Below the pieces are notes generated by a model. It saw only the letters and a list, made by a program, of their open reading frames with translations, was not told the origin of the DNA and made no database searches. Both the position numbers and the translations under genes were made by a program. Positions 43,017 to 52,161 of a stretch of 64,000 nucleotides of DNA are shown piece after piece (the first letter of the stretch is position 1; every line of letters begins with the position of its first letter). This DNA comes from an uncultured Opitutia bacterium (lineage in GTDB: Bacteria; Verrucomicrobiota; Verrucomicrobiia; Opitutales; UBA953). Location of the stretch: NCBI GenBank assembly GCA_945957395.1, contig CAMFKE010000001.1:186001-250000 (forward strand), given 5' to 3'.

Positions 43017-44711
43017 ATGTCCGAAGCAGCCCCGGCACCCGCCGTACACAAGCATTTCATCCGTCAGATCATCGACGCCGACCTGGCGTCGGGTAAGGTG
43101 CCGAGCGTCGTCACGCGCTTCCCTCCGGAGCCCAACGGCTACCTGCACATCGGTCACGCCAAGTCCATCTGCCTCAATTTCGGCCTGGCCCTCGAGTACG
43201 CCGGGCAGTGCCACCTGCGCATGGACGACACCAACCCGACCAAGGAGGATGTCGAGTATGTGGACTCCATCCGCGAGGACGTTAAGTGGCTCGGGTTCGA
43301 CTGGGGCGAACACTACTACCAGGCCTCGGACTACTTCGACTTCATGTACGAGTGCGCGCTGAAGCTCATTCGCGCGGGCAAGGCGTACGTGTGCCACCTC
43401 ACTCAGGATCAGCTCCGCGAGTACCGCGGCGACCTCAAGACGCCCGGCAAGAACAGCCCCTGGCGCGACCGCTCGGTCGAGGAGAACCTCGCCGAGTTCG
43501 AGAAGATGCGCTCCGGCGCCTACGAGGAGGGCAAGGCTCTCCTGCGCGCCAAGATCGACATGGCCTCGCCCAACGTGCACCTGCGCGACCCCGCCGTCTA
43601 CCGCATCCGCAAGGTCGCCCACCACAACACCGGCGACAAGTGGTGCGTGTACCCGATGTACGACTTCGCGCACCCGCTGGAGGATGCGTATGAGAAAATC
43701 ACGCACAGCATCTGCACGCTCGAGTTCGAGGTGCACCGCCCCCTTTACGACTGGCTGATCGACAACATACCCGGCCTGCCCGGCCGCCCGCACCAGCACG
43801 AGTTCGCCCGCCTGAACCTCACCTACACCGTGATGTCCAAGCGCAAGCTGCTCGAACTCGTGCAGGAGAAGCGTGTGTCCGGCTGGGATGACCCGCGCAT
43901 GCCCACCATCTCCGGCCTGCGCCGCCGCGGCGTCACGCCCGCCGCCATCCGCAAGTTCTGCGAGACCATCGGCGTGACCAAGTTCAACTCGCTCACCGAC
44001 GTCGCCCTGCTGGAGCACGCCATCCGCGAGGACCTCAACAAGACCTCCGCGCGCGCCATGGCCGTGCTGCACCCGGTCAAGGTGGTCATCGAGAACTTCC
44101 CCGAAGGCCATGTCGAGTGGCTCGACGCGGTGAACAACCCCGAAGATCCCGCCGCCGGCACGCGCAAGGTGCCCTTCACGCGCGAGCTGTATGTCGAGGC
44201 CGACGACTTCATGGAGGTCGCCCCCAAGAAGTACTTCCGCCTCACGCCGGGCCAGGAGGTGCGTTTCCGTTGGGCCTACTTCGTGAAGTGCGTGGGCGTC
44301 GAGAAGGACGCCGACGGCAATGTGACCGTGGTGCGCTGCACCTACGACCCGGAGACCCGCGGCGGCGACGCCCCCGACGGCCGCAAGGTCAAGGGCACCA
44401 TCCACTGGGTGTCCGCCTCGCACGGCGGCAAGGTCGAGGTGCGCCTCTACGACCGGCTCTTCAACAAGCAGGACCTCAACGACGACTCCGACGGCAAGGA
44501 CTGGCGCGAGCACCTCAACCCGGACTCGCTCAAGGTCATCACCGGCTTCGTGGAGCCCGAACTGCTCAAGTCCGCGCCCGGCGCGCGCTTCCAGTTCGAG
44601 CGCGTCGGCTACTTCTGCGCCGACGCCAAGGACTCCAAGCCCGGCGCCCCGGTGTTCAACCGCACCGTCGCCCTCAAGGACTCCTTCGCCAAGGAGATGG
44701 CCAAGGCCTGA
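43017..44711 (+). CDS. glnS: Glutaminyl-tRNA synthetase
   Basis: This class I synthetase charges tRNA-Gln directly. The 564-residue protein has [24 protein letters not shown] (HIGH motif), [23 protein letters not shown] (KMSKS-like), and the C-terminal anticodon-binding barrels ([37 protein letters not shown]). Presence of GlnRS suggests the transamidation route may not be needed for Gln-tRNA. The start [19 protein letters not shown] at 43017 is chosen over upstream codons because of family alignment. Confidence 0.96.
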   Translation: MSEAAPAPAVHKHFIRQIIDADLASGKVPSVVTRFPPEPNGYLHIGHAKSICLNFGLALEYAGQCHLRMDDTNPTKEDVEYVDSIREDVKWLGFDWGEHYYQASDYFDFMYECALKLIRAGKAYVCHLTQDQLREYRGDLKTPGKNSPWRDRSVEENLAEFEKMRSGAYEEGKALLRAKIDMASPNVHLRDPAVYRIRKVAHHNTGDKWCVYPMYDFAHPLEDAYEKITHSICTLEFEVHRPLYDWLIDNIPGLPGRPHQHEFARLNLTYTVMSKRKLLELVQEKRVSGWDDPRMPTISGLRRRGVTPAAIRKFCETIGVTKFNSLTDVALLEHAIREDLNKTSARAMAVLHPVKVVIENFPEGHVEWLDAVNNPEDPAAGTRKVPFTRELYVEADDFMEVAPKKYFRLTPGQEVRFRWAYFVKCVGVEKDADGNVTVVRCTYDPETRGGDAPDGRKVKGTIHWVSASHGGKVEVRLYDRLFNKQDLNDDSDGKDWREHLNPDSLKVITGFVEPELLKSAPGARFQFERVGYFCADAKDSKPGAPVFNRTVALKDSFAKEMAKA

Positions 44712-44726
44712 CGCCTTCGTTGCCGC

Positions 44727-44766
44727 AAAAAAAGCCCGCGCCGTGAAAGGCGCGGGCTTTTTTGCA
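44727..44766. terminator. Bidirectional terminator between glnS and lpxB
   Basis: AAAAAAAGCCCGCGCC pairs with GGCGCGGGCTTTTTT around a GTGAAA loop. Confidence 0.95.
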
Positions 44767-44793
44767 ACAGGTCGCTCACCTGGCGTCGCCGCT

Positions 44794-45993
44794 TCAAAGC
44801 GCTTCGGCCAGCCAGGCTTCCGGCGTGGGCGCTCCCGCGGCGGAGGTTTCGCCTCCGAGAAGACGGAAGAGTTCGCCGGCGTCGTCCTGGGCCGCGGCGA
44901 TGACGGCTTCGTCGCCCACGCAGGCTTCCAGGCGGGCGGCCAGCATGGCGGGCTCGGCCCGCCGCTGGAGGAATTCGGGCCAGGCGGGACGCTTCAGCAG
45001 GATGTTGGCGATGCCCAGGTACTGGATGCGGTCGCCGATGAGCTTTTCTCCTAGCCACCAGGTGATGGGGTTGGCGCGATAGACCACGGCTCCCGGGATG
45101 CCGGCAAGCGCGACTGACAGCGACATGGTGCCGGAGCTCATGAGGGCGGCGCACGCACGCACGGGCTCGCCGGATTCGCCGGTACCGGCGACGAGGTCCA
45201 CGCCGCGAGCCTCCTCGGGCCATTCGGTCATGATGCTATGCAGCACGCCGCGCACGGGCTCGCCCGGGTGGATGACCACGGCGCGCCGCTGCGGGTGCTT
45301 GGCGCGGAACTCCGCCCACGCCTGCAGCAGCACGGGGAAAATCTTGCGCACCGCCTTGGGGCGCGAGCCCGGCAGCAGCAGCACGGGCGCGTCGCGGTCG
45401 AACTTCACCGGGTCGGTGTGGCCGGGGGCGACGAAGGGGTGCCCCACGAAGCGCACGGGCAGCTTCGTGTCCTTGTAGCATTCCGTCTCGAAGGGGAAGA
45501 TGACGCCGAGGCTGTCGAGTGTATCCGCCATCTTGTGACGGCGTCCGCCCTTCCATGCCCAGATCTGCGGGCTGATGTAGAAATAAACGGCGATGTCACC
45601 GCCGCCGGAGCGGGAGAGGCCTTCCTTCTTGAGCGCTTCGGCCAGACGCAGGTTGAAGCCCGGGTAGTCCACGAGGCACACCGCCTTGGGGCGGTGTGTG
45701 CGGATCCAATCCAGCGTGCGCGCGAAGAGCTTCTTGTAGAACGGGTAGTTGGCCACGACCTCCACGAGCCCGACGGCCGAGAATACGGTCATGTCGTGAA
45801 GCACCTGTACGCCCGCCTTCTCCAGCGCGGGTCCGCCCAGCGCGGCCACCCGCAGGCCCGGCTTCAGTCGCCGCAACCCCTCGGTCACGCGCGCGGCGTG
45901 CTGGTCGCCCGAGTGCTCGCCGGCGATGACGAAGAGGTCGACGCCGCCGTGAACGGGCGTGTCAAAGGCGTCGGGCAGGGTGGGGGCGGACAT
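44794..45993 (-). CDS. lpxB: Lipid-A-disaccharide synthase
   Basis: LpxB joins lipid X and UDP-2,3-diacylglucosamine at the inner membrane. The 399-residue protein has the GT19 hallmarks: LFVIAGEHSGDQHAARV near residue 20, GLVEVVANYPFY, VCLVDYPGFNLRLAEALKK, VYFYISPQIWAWKGGRRHKM, FPFETECYKDTKLPVRFVGHPF and LLPGSRPKAV. It lies downstream of the Gfo/Idh/MocA gene, but a hairpin with a T-run sits between them. Confidence 0.95.
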   Translation of the reverse strand: MSAPTLPDAFDTPVHGGVDLFVIAGEHSGDQHAARVTEGLRRLKPGLRVAALGGPALEKAGVQVLHDMTVFSAVGLVEVVANYPFYKKLFARTLDWIRTHRPKAVCLVDYPGFNLRLAEALKKEGLSRSGGGDIAVYFYISPQIWAWKGGRRHKMADTLDSLGVIFPFETECYKDTKLPVRFVGHPFVAPGHTDPVKFDRDAPVLLLPGSRPKAVRKIFPVLLQAWAEFRAKHPQRRAVVIHPGEPVRGVLHSIMTEWPEEARGVDLVAGTGESGEPVRACAALMSSGTMSLSVALAGIPGAVVYRANPITWWLGEKLIGDRIQYLGIANILLKRPAWPEFLQRRAEPAMLAARLEACVGDEAVIAAAQDDAGELFRLLGGETSAAGAPTPEAWLAEAL

Positions 45994-46007
45994 GCGGGGA
46001 ACTTAAA

Positions 46008-46068
46008 AAGCCAAAAGAAAAAATCCAAACCGGGGGCCGCGCACAGTGCGGCCGGCCCAATTTGGATT
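46008..46068 (-). terminator. Terminator-like hairpin between the Gfo/Idh/MocA gene and lpxB
   Basis: AATCCAAA..GGG..CCGC pairs with GCGG..CCC..TTTGGATT with small bulges, and the minus strand continues TTTTTCTTTTGG. It begins about 10 bp after the oxidoreductase stop. Confidence 0.8.
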
Positions 46069-46077
46069 TTGGATTTC

Positions 46078-47040
46078 TTATTTCAGGTTTTCGCTGGCGG
46101 GCTTGCCCATGTTGGCGCGGATGAGCTCGGTCACGCGGATGGCGACCTCCAAGGCGGACTTGCCCAGGGCGGTGTCCACCTTCGGGGTGGCGCTGCGGCG
46201 CACGCATTCCGCGAACGAGGCGATTTCCAGGGCGAGCGGTTCGCCCTTCTCGATGGGCAGCTCCTCCTTTTTGATGTCGAAGATGGTCTGACCTTCGGGC
46301 ATGCGGATGAGGTGGCCCGACTGGTTCATGAAATCGATGGACAGGTAGGCGCCGCGCTGGAACACGCGCAGTTCGCGCACCTTCTTCAGGCTGATGCGGC
46401 TCACATTCAGGTTGGCCACCGCGCCGTTTTCGAAGGTGATGCGCGCGTTGGCGATGTCCTCGTAAGGGGAGATCACATTCACGCCCACGGCTTCAATTCG
46501 CGCGACGGGCGACTTCACGAGCTGGAGCACCACGCCGATGTCGTGGATCATGAGGTCGAGCACCACGCCCACCTCGGTGCCGCGAGGGTTGAACGGCGCG
46601 AGTCGCTCGGTCTCGATGAAGCGAGGGTCGTTCACCGCGGTCTCCAGGTAGCTCATCACCGGGTTGTAGTGCTCGATGTGGCCGACCTGCACCACGCGGT
46701 TCGCGGCGCGTGCTGCGGCCAGGATCTTCTCGGCTTCCTCCAGCGTGACGCAAAGGGGCTTCTCGATGAGCAGGTGGCAGCCGGCGGCCAGCAGGGGCAG
46801 CGCGACTTCGCAGTGGCGGTCGGTGGGCACCACGACGCTCACGGCGTCGCAGGCCTGGCCGAGAGCCTCGATGGAGTCGAAGCGTTTGCAGCCGTACTTG
46901 GCGCAGATTTCGGCCGCGCGGGCGTCGTTGACCTCGTAAATGCCGACGAGTTCGCAGTCGGGGAGGGTGGAATAGATGCGCGCGTGGTGTTGGCCGAGGT
47001 AGCCGACGCCTGCGACGCCGCAACGGAGTTTGGTGCTCAT
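46078..47040 (-). CDS. Gfo/Idh/MocA family oxidoreductase
   Basis: The 320-residue protein has an N-terminal NAD(P) Rossmann fold (RCGVAGVGYLGQHHARIY) and the family motif EKPLCVTLEEAEKI near residue 95, with GHIEHYNPV and DLMIHDIGVVLQL in the C-terminal substrate domain. It is next to lpxB. In bacteria with GlcN3N lipid A, GnnA is a related oxidoreductase that makes the 3-keto-UDP-GlcNAc precursor, so a lipid-A role is possible; no GnnB-type aminotransferase is adjacent. The start MSTKLRCGVAGVGY at 47040 fits the fold. Confidence 0.82.
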   Translation of the reverse strand: MSTKLRCGVAGVGYLGQHHARIYSTLPDCELVGIYEVNDARAAEICAKYGCKRFDSIEALGQACDAVSVVVPTDRHCEVALPLLAAGCHLLIEKPLCVTLEEAEKILAAARAANRVVQVGHIEHYNPVMSYLETAVNDPRFIETERLAPFNPRGTEVGVVLDLMIHDIGVVLQLVKSPVARIEAVGVNVISPYEDIANARITFENGAVANLNVSRISLKKVRELRVFQRGAYLSIDFMNQSGHLIRMPEGQTIFDIKKEELPIEKGEPLALEIASFAECVRRSATPKVDTALGKSALEVAIRVTELIRANMGKPASENLK

Positions 47041-47211
47041 GCCGATACGGTGAGGGCGCCGCCGGAGCGCGTCAAGCGGGCAGGTGGTCGCGAAGTCTTG
47101 CGGCGGCTGCGATGCGGCGTGTACGGACCTCGCCTCGCATTGCATTCAAAGGGTCCGTCGCCGGGAATTTGGCTACGGCACGCGCATTCGACAGGAATCG
47201 CGCACCGTTAC

Positions 47212-47286
47212 TGGTGCCCCCCCCGGGAATCGAACCCGGATCTTCGGTTTAGGAAACCAACGTTCTATCCGTTGAACTAGGGGGAC
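47212..47286 (-). tRNA. tRNA-Arg (CCT)
   Basis: On the minus strand: acceptor GTCCCCC / GGGGGGC (one T-G pair), D arm GTTCAACGGATAGAAC, anticodon stem TTGGT/ACCGA with loop TTCCTAA (anticodon CCT), T arm CCGGG TTCGATT CCCGG, discriminator A and an encoded CCA. All arms pair. Confidence 0.96.
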
Positions 47287-47432
47287 TGTCAGTTGCGGCC
47301 TCGGTACGCCGAGGTCGGGGCGCAACGGGGAGTACGGTGTCGCGTCTGCGTTTCAATCTGAATCGTGCGGCTGAGGACACTCGCGGCGTTCGCGACCAAG
47401 GCGTGTCTCTCGGGACGGATTCGCCGCTCGGA

Positions 47433-47870
47433 TCACTTCCTGGCGGCCAGATTCCTGAGGGCGAGCGAGTAACCGTCGAGGCCAAGTCCGGCGATCACAC
47501 CGACGCAGGCGCCGGCGGTGCGCGAGTGGTGGCGGAATTCCTCGCGGGCGTGCACATTGGAAATGTGCACTTCGATGACGGGGATGGGCGCGATGGAGGA
47601 GACGGCGTCGCGCAGGGCGATCGAGGTGTGGGTGTATCCGCCCGGGTTCATCGCCACGCCCGCCACGCCCGCATCGGCCCAGGCGTGAAGTTTGTCGATG
47701 AGCGCACCCTCGTGGTTGGACTGGAAGCATTCCACTTTCACGCCGAGCGCGGCTGCTTCGCCGGTCAGGCGCCGCTCGAGATCGGCCAGCGTATCGGCCC
47801 CGTACACGGAGGGCTCGCGCTTGCCGAGCCGGTTGAGGTTCGGGCCGTTGAGTATGCCGATGGTCTTCAT
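47433..47870 (-). CDS. aroQ: Type II 3-dehydroquinate dehydratase
   Basis: AroQ performs the third step of the shikimate pathway. The 145-residue protein has [19 protein letters not shown] (with the catalytic tyrosine), [54 protein letters not shown] (with the catalytic histidine) and [16 protein letters not shown]. The family start [11 protein letters not shown] at 47870 was used. Confidence 0.95.
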   Translation of the reverse strand: MKTIGILNGPNLNRLGKREPSVYGADTLADLERRLTGEAAALGVKVECFQSNHEGALIDKLHAWADAGVAGVAMNPGGYTHTSIALRDAVSSIAPIPVIEVHISNVHAREEFRHHSRTAGACVGVIAGLGLDGYSLALRNLAARK

Positions 47871-47978
47871 GGGAGGGGAACTGTTGCGTTGGCGGATTGT
47901 TCGGCGCAAAGGCGCGGCCGGTGCGTTGATGGCGTGCGGCTGTATCGGTTGAAAAGAGGCGGCTGAAAACCGAAAACT

Positions 47979-48326
47979 TCAGGCGACGCCCGAGGCCCAG
48001 GCGAGGTAATCCGGGGCCACGCGGTCGGCGCGCACGGCGAGCCATTGCGGCACGGCGTAAGGGTGGAGCGCATGAAGCCGCGTTTCCAGAGACACCGCAT
48101 TCGCCGAGGTGAACTTGAGAGTGAGCCGCCACTCTTCGTCCTCGTTGGCTTTCCCTTCCCAGTTGTAGAACGAGCGTATCGGCCCTTCAACCTGCGCGCA
48201 CGCCGCGAGGGCCTCGCCCACCAGGGTGCGTGCGAGGCGTTCGGCATCGTCGCGGGAGGGCAGTGTGGTCCATCCGACCAGCAGCGTGAGGGTGTTTTCG
48301 GAAGGCGTGGTTCTCTCGTCGTTCAT
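47979..48326 (-). CDS. cutA: Divalent-cation tolerance protein CutA1
   Basis: This is a small trimeric cytoplasmic protein of the CutA1 family, 115 residues long. Matching segments are TLPSRDDAERLARTLVGEALAACAQVEGPIRSFYNWEGKANEDEEWRLTLKF and LHPYAVPQWLAVRAD, which correspond to the family's S.YWW.GK...E.E blocks. A role in copper tolerance was proposed from E. coli but is not settled. It is about 100 bp upstream of aroQ on the same strand. Confidence 0.87.
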   Translation of the reverse strand: MNDERTTPSENTLTLLVGWTTLPSRDDAERLARTLVGEALAACAQVEGPIRSFYNWEGKANEDEEWRLTLKFTSANAVSLETRLHALHPYAVPQWLAVRADRVAPDYLAWASGVA

Positions 48327-48365
48327 GGGCGATGCGGGTGTGGTCGGCGTCTAGGATAAGGGAAA

Positions 48366-48391
48366 CGCGAGGCCGCCAGGGCCTCGCGTGA
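48366..48391 (-). terminator. Hairpin after the LOG gene
   Basis: ACGCGAGGC / GCCTCGCGT forms a 9-bp stem with a 7-nt loop. There is no strong T-run after it on the minus strand, so it may be a weak terminator. Confidence 0.5.
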
Positions 48392-48418
48392 AACAATACC
48401 GGGTTCTGTTGGAGCGTC

Positions 48419-49342
48419 TCAGTGGTCCATGCGCGCGGGCGGGCGATATCGGGGCTCGTCGTCGCGGTGCAGGTAGTGGTCGGTCATCTCACGGATGATG
48501 AAGTCGCGCGCCTCCTGCACGGTGTCGATGATTTTGAAGAGGTGGATGTCGTCCTCGGAGATGAGGCCCCATCGCACGAGCACATCGAAGTTGATGAGCT
48601 GGTTCCAGAAGGAGGAGCCGAACAGGATGATGGGGATGCTTTTCTTGGTTTTGCGCGTCTGCACGAGGGTGAGCATCTCGAACAACTCGTCCATGGTCCC
48701 GAAGCCACCGGGGAAAACGACCATGGTCTTGGCGAGATAGAGGAACCAGTATTTGCGGATGAAGAAGTAGTGGAACTCGAAGTTGAGGTCGGCGGGCACC
48801 CATGGGTTCGCCTCCTGTTCGAAGGGCAGGCTGATGCCCAGTCCCACGGACCGCCCGCCGGCCTCGGCGGCGCCGCGGTTGGCCGCCGCCATGATGCCGG
48901 GGCCGCCGCCGGAGCAGATGTAGAAGCGTCTCTCGGGTTTCTCGATCGTCTCCATCGACCATTTCGTAAGCTCGGCGGCGAGCTGTCGGGACGCCTCGTA
49001 ATAGGCCGATCCTGCGACCAGCATCTCGGCGCGCGCGATGCGCCGGGTCTTTTCATGAGGAGGGAAATCCCCGGCAGCCATCTCCGCGCGGACCTTTTCG
49101 AGGTTGGCCAGGGCGTCCGCCTCGGAGAGCGTGCGTGCGGATCCGAAGAAGACGATCGTGTTGCGCACACCCTGCTGGCGCAGACGCGACTCCGGCTCGG
49201 TCAGTTCGCACTGCACGCGGATGTTACGCGCCGCCGGGCTGTGCAGGAAGTCGAGGTTCTCGTAGGCCTTGGCGGATTTTCCCGGGCCGGAGGGGATGGG
49301 GTGACTGCCGTGAGCCGGGGGAGTGGGGAATGGGTCGCTCAT
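48419..49342 (-). CDS. LOG family protein (cytokinin riboside 5'-monophosphate phosphoribohydrolase-like)
   Basis: The 307-residue protein has the nucleotide-binding core FFGSARTLSEADAL, CSGGGPGIMAAANRGAAEAGGRSVGLGISLPFEQ and the family signature PGGFGTMDELFEMLTLVQT. LOG-type enzymes cleave ribose phosphate from nucleotide monophosphates; many bacterial members are annotated as lysine decarboxylase by mistake. It carries an N-terminal extension of about 65 residues before the core. The start MSDPFPTPPAHG at 49342 is taken as more likely than the ATG at 49546, which overlaps rpmH. Confidence 0.85.
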   Translation of the reverse strand: MSDPFPTPPAHGSHPIPSGPGKSAKAYENLDFLHSPAARNIRVQCELTEPESRLRQQGVRNTIVFFGSARTLSEADALANLEKVRAEMAAGDFPPHEKTRRIARAEMLVAGSAYYEASRQLAAELTKWSMETIEKPERRFYICSGGGPGIMAAANRGAAEAGGRSVGLGISLPFEQEANPWVPADLNFEFHYFFIRKYWFLYLAKTMVVFPGGFGTMDELFEMLTLVQTRKTKKSIPIILFGSSFWNQLINFDVLVRWGLISEDDIHLFKIIDTVQEARDFIIREMTDHYLHRDDEPRYRPPARMDH

Positions 49343-49472
49343 CGTATCTGCGTTGGGGGGATGGGGTGTGTCGCCATGCCGGGCGGGTATCCGAGCCTCG
49401 GATGCGCCGGCGGCCGCGCCATTATCGTGGCTGAAGGGCCGTCTGCCGATTTCAATTTTTTGGAAAAGCCCG

Positions 49473-49501
49473 TTGACAGGGCCGGTGTGAGTAACTTTTT
49501 T
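49473..49501 (+). promoter_or_regulatory. Possible rpmH promoter
   Basis: A consensus TTGACA lies at 49473-49478. The AT-rich GTAACTTTTTT follows at 13-18 bp, but no good -10 hexamer is at the ideal distance. It is about 60 bp upstream of rpmH. Confidence 0.35.
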
Positions 49502-49535
49502 GCGCCCCCTTCCCAACCCGAAAAGACTTTCAGTC

Positions 49536-49673
49536 ATGCAGCCCACCTACCGTCCTTCCAAACTCTGCCGCGCCCGCAAGTGCGGTTTCCGTGCCCGCAA
49601 CAAGACCGTTGGCGGCCGCAAGGTGCTCGCCGCTCGCCGTCGCGCGGGTCGCAAGAACCTCGTCACCAAGTAA
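49536..49673 (+). CDS. rpmH: 50S ribosomal protein L34
   Basis: This very short gene (45 residues) encodes [22 protein letters not shown] and continues [23 protein letters not shown]. The TYRPS start, GFRAR block and GR.VL..RR..GRK end are diagnostic of L34. rnpA begins 10 bp after its stop, the usual rpmH-rnpA pair. dnaA, often upstream of rpmH, is not present here. Confidence 0.95.
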   Translation: MQPTYRPSKLCRARKCGFRARNKTVGGRKVLAARRRAGRKNLVTK

Positions 49674-49682
49674 TATTGCGCC

Positions 49683-50141
49683 ATGGGGATGAATCTCCCC
49701 AAGAAGCAAATTCTGCGGCGTCAGGAGGATTTCCTTTCGCTGCGGCAAAACGGCCTGCGCCTCGAGTGCGGGCCTTTTGTTTTCAACGCCTCGAAGGTCG
49801 GTCCGGAGGATCGCCCTGCGAGGCTTGGTGTGGTCACGAGCAAGCGCGCCGTGGGCGATGCGGTGAGGCGCAACCGGGCGAGGCGGGTGTTCAAGGAGAT
49901 TTTCCGCACGCACCCCGGCTGCCTGCCCGCCGGGTGGGACGCTGTGGTCATTGTGCGCGGCGATGTGGATCGCACGCCGCATGAAAAATTGACCCGAAAG
50001 TTTTTGCAGGCCTGCGAGGACGCCGTGGCCGGCAGGGTTCGTCCACGCGCTCCGAGGCCGCCGAAAGAAGGCGGCAAGCCTGCCGGGCGAAACCAAGGCG
50101 CCGCGCCGCCCGCGGCTGCTTCGGGGGAGAATCCGGCATGA
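49683..50141 (+). CDS. rnpA: Ribonuclease P protein component
   Basis: This is the basic protein subunit of RNase P, needed for tRNA 5' maturation. The 152-residue protein has [42 protein letters not shown] (the RNR RNA-binding motif) and [12 protein letters not shown]. It carries a Pro/Ala/Lys-rich C-terminal extension from about residue 115 that is not conserved. It overlaps yidD by 4 bases. The start could be the third codon (MNLPKKQ). Confidence 0.93.
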   Translation: MGMNLPKKQILRRQEDFLSLRQNGLRLECGPFVFNASKVGPEDRPARLGVVTSKRAVGDAVRRNRARRVFKEIFRTHPGCLPAGWDAVVIVRGDVDRTPHEKLTRKFLQACEDAVAGRVRPRAPRPPKEGGKPAGRNQGAAPPAAASGENPA

Positions 50142-50440
50142 GCTGTGGCTGCTCGGGTCCGAACTGCGTCGCAGACGGCGAAAGTCAGCCCGGGCGGATC
50201 GCCCGAGGCGGAATAGCCTGCGTGCGGTTTTATCAGAGGTTTCTGTCGCGTCCGCTGCATTGGGTGATGGGCCCTTATTCCGGCTGCCGCTTCTCGCCCA
50301 CCTGCTCGGCGTACGCGATTCAGGCGATTCGCGAGCATGGATTCCTTCGCGGGTGCGCCTTGTCCGCATGGCGCATTTTCAGGTGCAATCCTTTCTTCCG
50401 CGGCGGGCACGATCCGGTGCCCCCTCGGCGCAAACCCTGA
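50138..50440 (+). CDS. yidD: Membrane protein insertion efficiency factor YidD
   Basis: The 100-residue protein has the family core [45 protein letters not shown]...[17 protein letters not shown]. It aids YidC-dependent membrane insertion. Its ATG overlaps the rnpA stop (ATGA). The N-terminus (SCGCSGPNC) has additional cysteines. yidC does not follow; instead a terminator and the convergent nuoN appear. Confidence 0.93.
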   Translation: MSCGCSGPNCVADGESQPGRIARGGIACVRFYQRFLSRPLHWVMGPYSGCRFSPTCSAYAIQAIREHGFLRGCALSAWRIFRCNPFFRGGHDPVPPRRKP

Positions 50441-50540
50441 GGCTCGTTCGGTCGGACGCGACGGATCTCCGTAGATTTCCCCTGGCCTTGGTTATCCGGG
50501 CGCAGGGTGGGGGAGTGAGGAAGCGAAGTTACCACGAAAC

Positions 50541-50574
50541 GACGAAGGCCGCCCCGGTTGGGGCGGCCTTCGTG
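50541..50574. terminator. Bidirectional terminator between yidD and nuoN
   Basis: A 14-bp perfect stem (ACGAAGGCCGCCCC / GGGGCGGCCTTCGT) with a GGTT loop is followed by GATTTTCTCTT. Confidence 0.9.
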
Positions 50575-50598
50575 ATTTTCTCTTAACCGGGTGCGTGA

Positions 50599-52152
50599 TC
50601 AGAATTTGAACACGAACTGGGCTGCGAAGCCGAGGAGAAGGGTAATCGATATGACGGTGAGGATGATGCGCGAGCGGATGCCCACGACGATGGGCTTGGG
50701 CTCGGTTTCCGTGGTCAGGCGGTGGAATCCTTCGCGCAGCCATCCCAGGTAGTAGTACATGCTCATCACCAGGCAGACGAAGGCCACGGCGAGCAGGCCG
50801 AAGAGGCCGGCCTTGAACGCGGCGATAAGGATGAGGAGCTTGGCGACGAAGCCCAGCGTGGGCGGGATGCCGGCGAGCGAACCCACTCCGATGGCGAACA
50901 GGTACGCCACGAGGCGGTTGCGCAGGTAGAGGCCCTTGTAGTCCGTCACCGTCGAGCCGGCGTCGTCCTCGCCCGCCACATGCGTGATGACGGCGAACAC
51001 GAGGGTGGAGGCGAACAGGTAGGTGAACAGGTAGGTGACGATGGCGACGAGCGCGAGGTGGTGCGCCGAGTCGGTCTCGGCGGTGATCGCGGCGATCACG
51101 CCCATGAGCAGGAATCCGGCGTGCGAGATGCCGGAGAGGCCCATGAGGCGCTTCACATTGAGCTGGCCGAGGGCCGGGATGTTGCCGACGAGCAGGGTGA
51201 GCGCGGTGACCGGGATGAGGATCTTGACGACGGAGTCCTTCATGCCGGCGAAAGGCGCGCCTTCCACGGCGGTGAGGAGCACGAGCGAGAACACGCCGGC
51301 GGCCTTGGAACCGGTAGCCAGGAAGGCTGCGGTGGGGGAGGGGGCGCCTTGGTACACATCGGGAATCCAGACATTGAACGGGAAGGCGCCGATCTTGAAG
51401 GCGACGCCTCCGAGGACCAGGATGGCGCCGGCCTGAACCAGCAGGGAGCTTTGGTAGGTGTTCTCGATGAACTGCGAGAGGTGGTCGAAGCGCAGCATGT
51501 CCTGCGACGCGGCGTTCGGGTTGAGCGAGGAGCCGCCGAGGCCGTAGAGCAGCACGATGCCGGCGAGCAGCAGGGCCGAGCTGAGCGCGCCGCTCACGAG
51601 GTATTTCACGCCGGCCTCGAGGGAGGCGGGGCTGTTGCGGTTGTAACCGACCAGCACATACATCGTCACGGCGACGGTTTCCAGCGCCATGAAGAAGAGG
51701 ACGAAGTGGTTGGCCTGAACGAGCAGCATCATCGCCGCGGTGGCCACGAGGGTGAGGTGGTAGTACTCGTGGTGGGCGAGTCGGCTGGCGCGCAGGTACA
51801 CCGTGATGAGGTGCGTGACGCAGAAGGCCGTCGTCAGGAAGAAGAGCCGGGCCACATCGGTGAACCAGGTGTGCTGGCGGATCAGGCCGCCGAAGAGCGG
51901 CTCGTCGATGTAGTTGCCGCGGAAGAGCGTCGCGTAGGAGAGCCCGGCGATGAGCAGCAGGAAGAACTTGATCATGGCCGGCGTGAGCCAGGCCTCGCGC
52001 TTCTTCAGCAGCATCCCGTCAACCAGTGCGACGAGGGAGAGGAATCCGACAAGGATCTCCGGGGTGAGCGCCCACCAGGCGTTCGTGCCGGATAGGCTTT
52101 TGTAAATCGCGGGCACGGCGGCCACGGCGGCGGTTTGTTCGGCAAGGAACAT
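50599..52152 (-). CDS. nuoN: NADH-quinone oxidoreductase subunit N
   Basis: This is an antiporter-like proton-pumping subunit in the membrane arm of complex I, 517 residues long with about 14 helices. Motifs include FMALETVAVTMYVLVGYNRNSPASLEAGVKYLVSGALSSALLL (with the conserved glutamate and lysine), KIGAFPFNVWIPDVYQGAPSPTAAFLATGSKAAGV and GLSGISHAGFLLMGV. It is the last gene of the nuoJKLMN run, 9 bp after nuoM. Confidence 0.94.
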   Translation of the reverse strand: MFLAEQTAAVAAVPAIYKSLSGTNAWWALTPEILVGFLSLVALVDGMLLKKREAWLTPAMIKFFLLLIAGLSYATLFRGNYIDEPLFGGLIRQHTWFTDVARLFFLTTAFCVTHLITVYLRASRLAHHEYYHLTLVATAAMMLLVQANHFVLFFMALETVAVTMYVLVGYNRNSPASLEAGVKYLVSGALSSALLLAGIVLLYGLGGSSLNPNAASQDMLRFDHLSQFIENTYQSSLLVQAGAILVLGGVAFKIGAFPFNVWIPDVYQGAPSPTAAFLATGSKAAGVFSLVLLTAVEGAPFAGMKDSVVKILIPVTALTLLVGNIPALGQLNVKRLMGLSGISHAGFLLMGVIAAITAETDSAHHLALVAIVTYLFTYLFASTLVFAVITHVAGEDDAGSTVTDYKGLYLRNRLVAYLFAIGVGSLAGIPPTLGFVAKLLILIAAFKAGLFGLLAVAFVCLVMSMYYYLGWLREGFHRLTTETEPKPIVVGIRSRIILTVISITLLLGFAAQFVFKF

Positions 52153-52161
52153 GGCGGGTAA

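Noticed and set aside
52135-52150. TGTTC-N6-GAACA at the nuoN start as a LexA site
   Set aside because: The spacer is six bases rather than four, and the site overlaps the coding start in a complex I operon.
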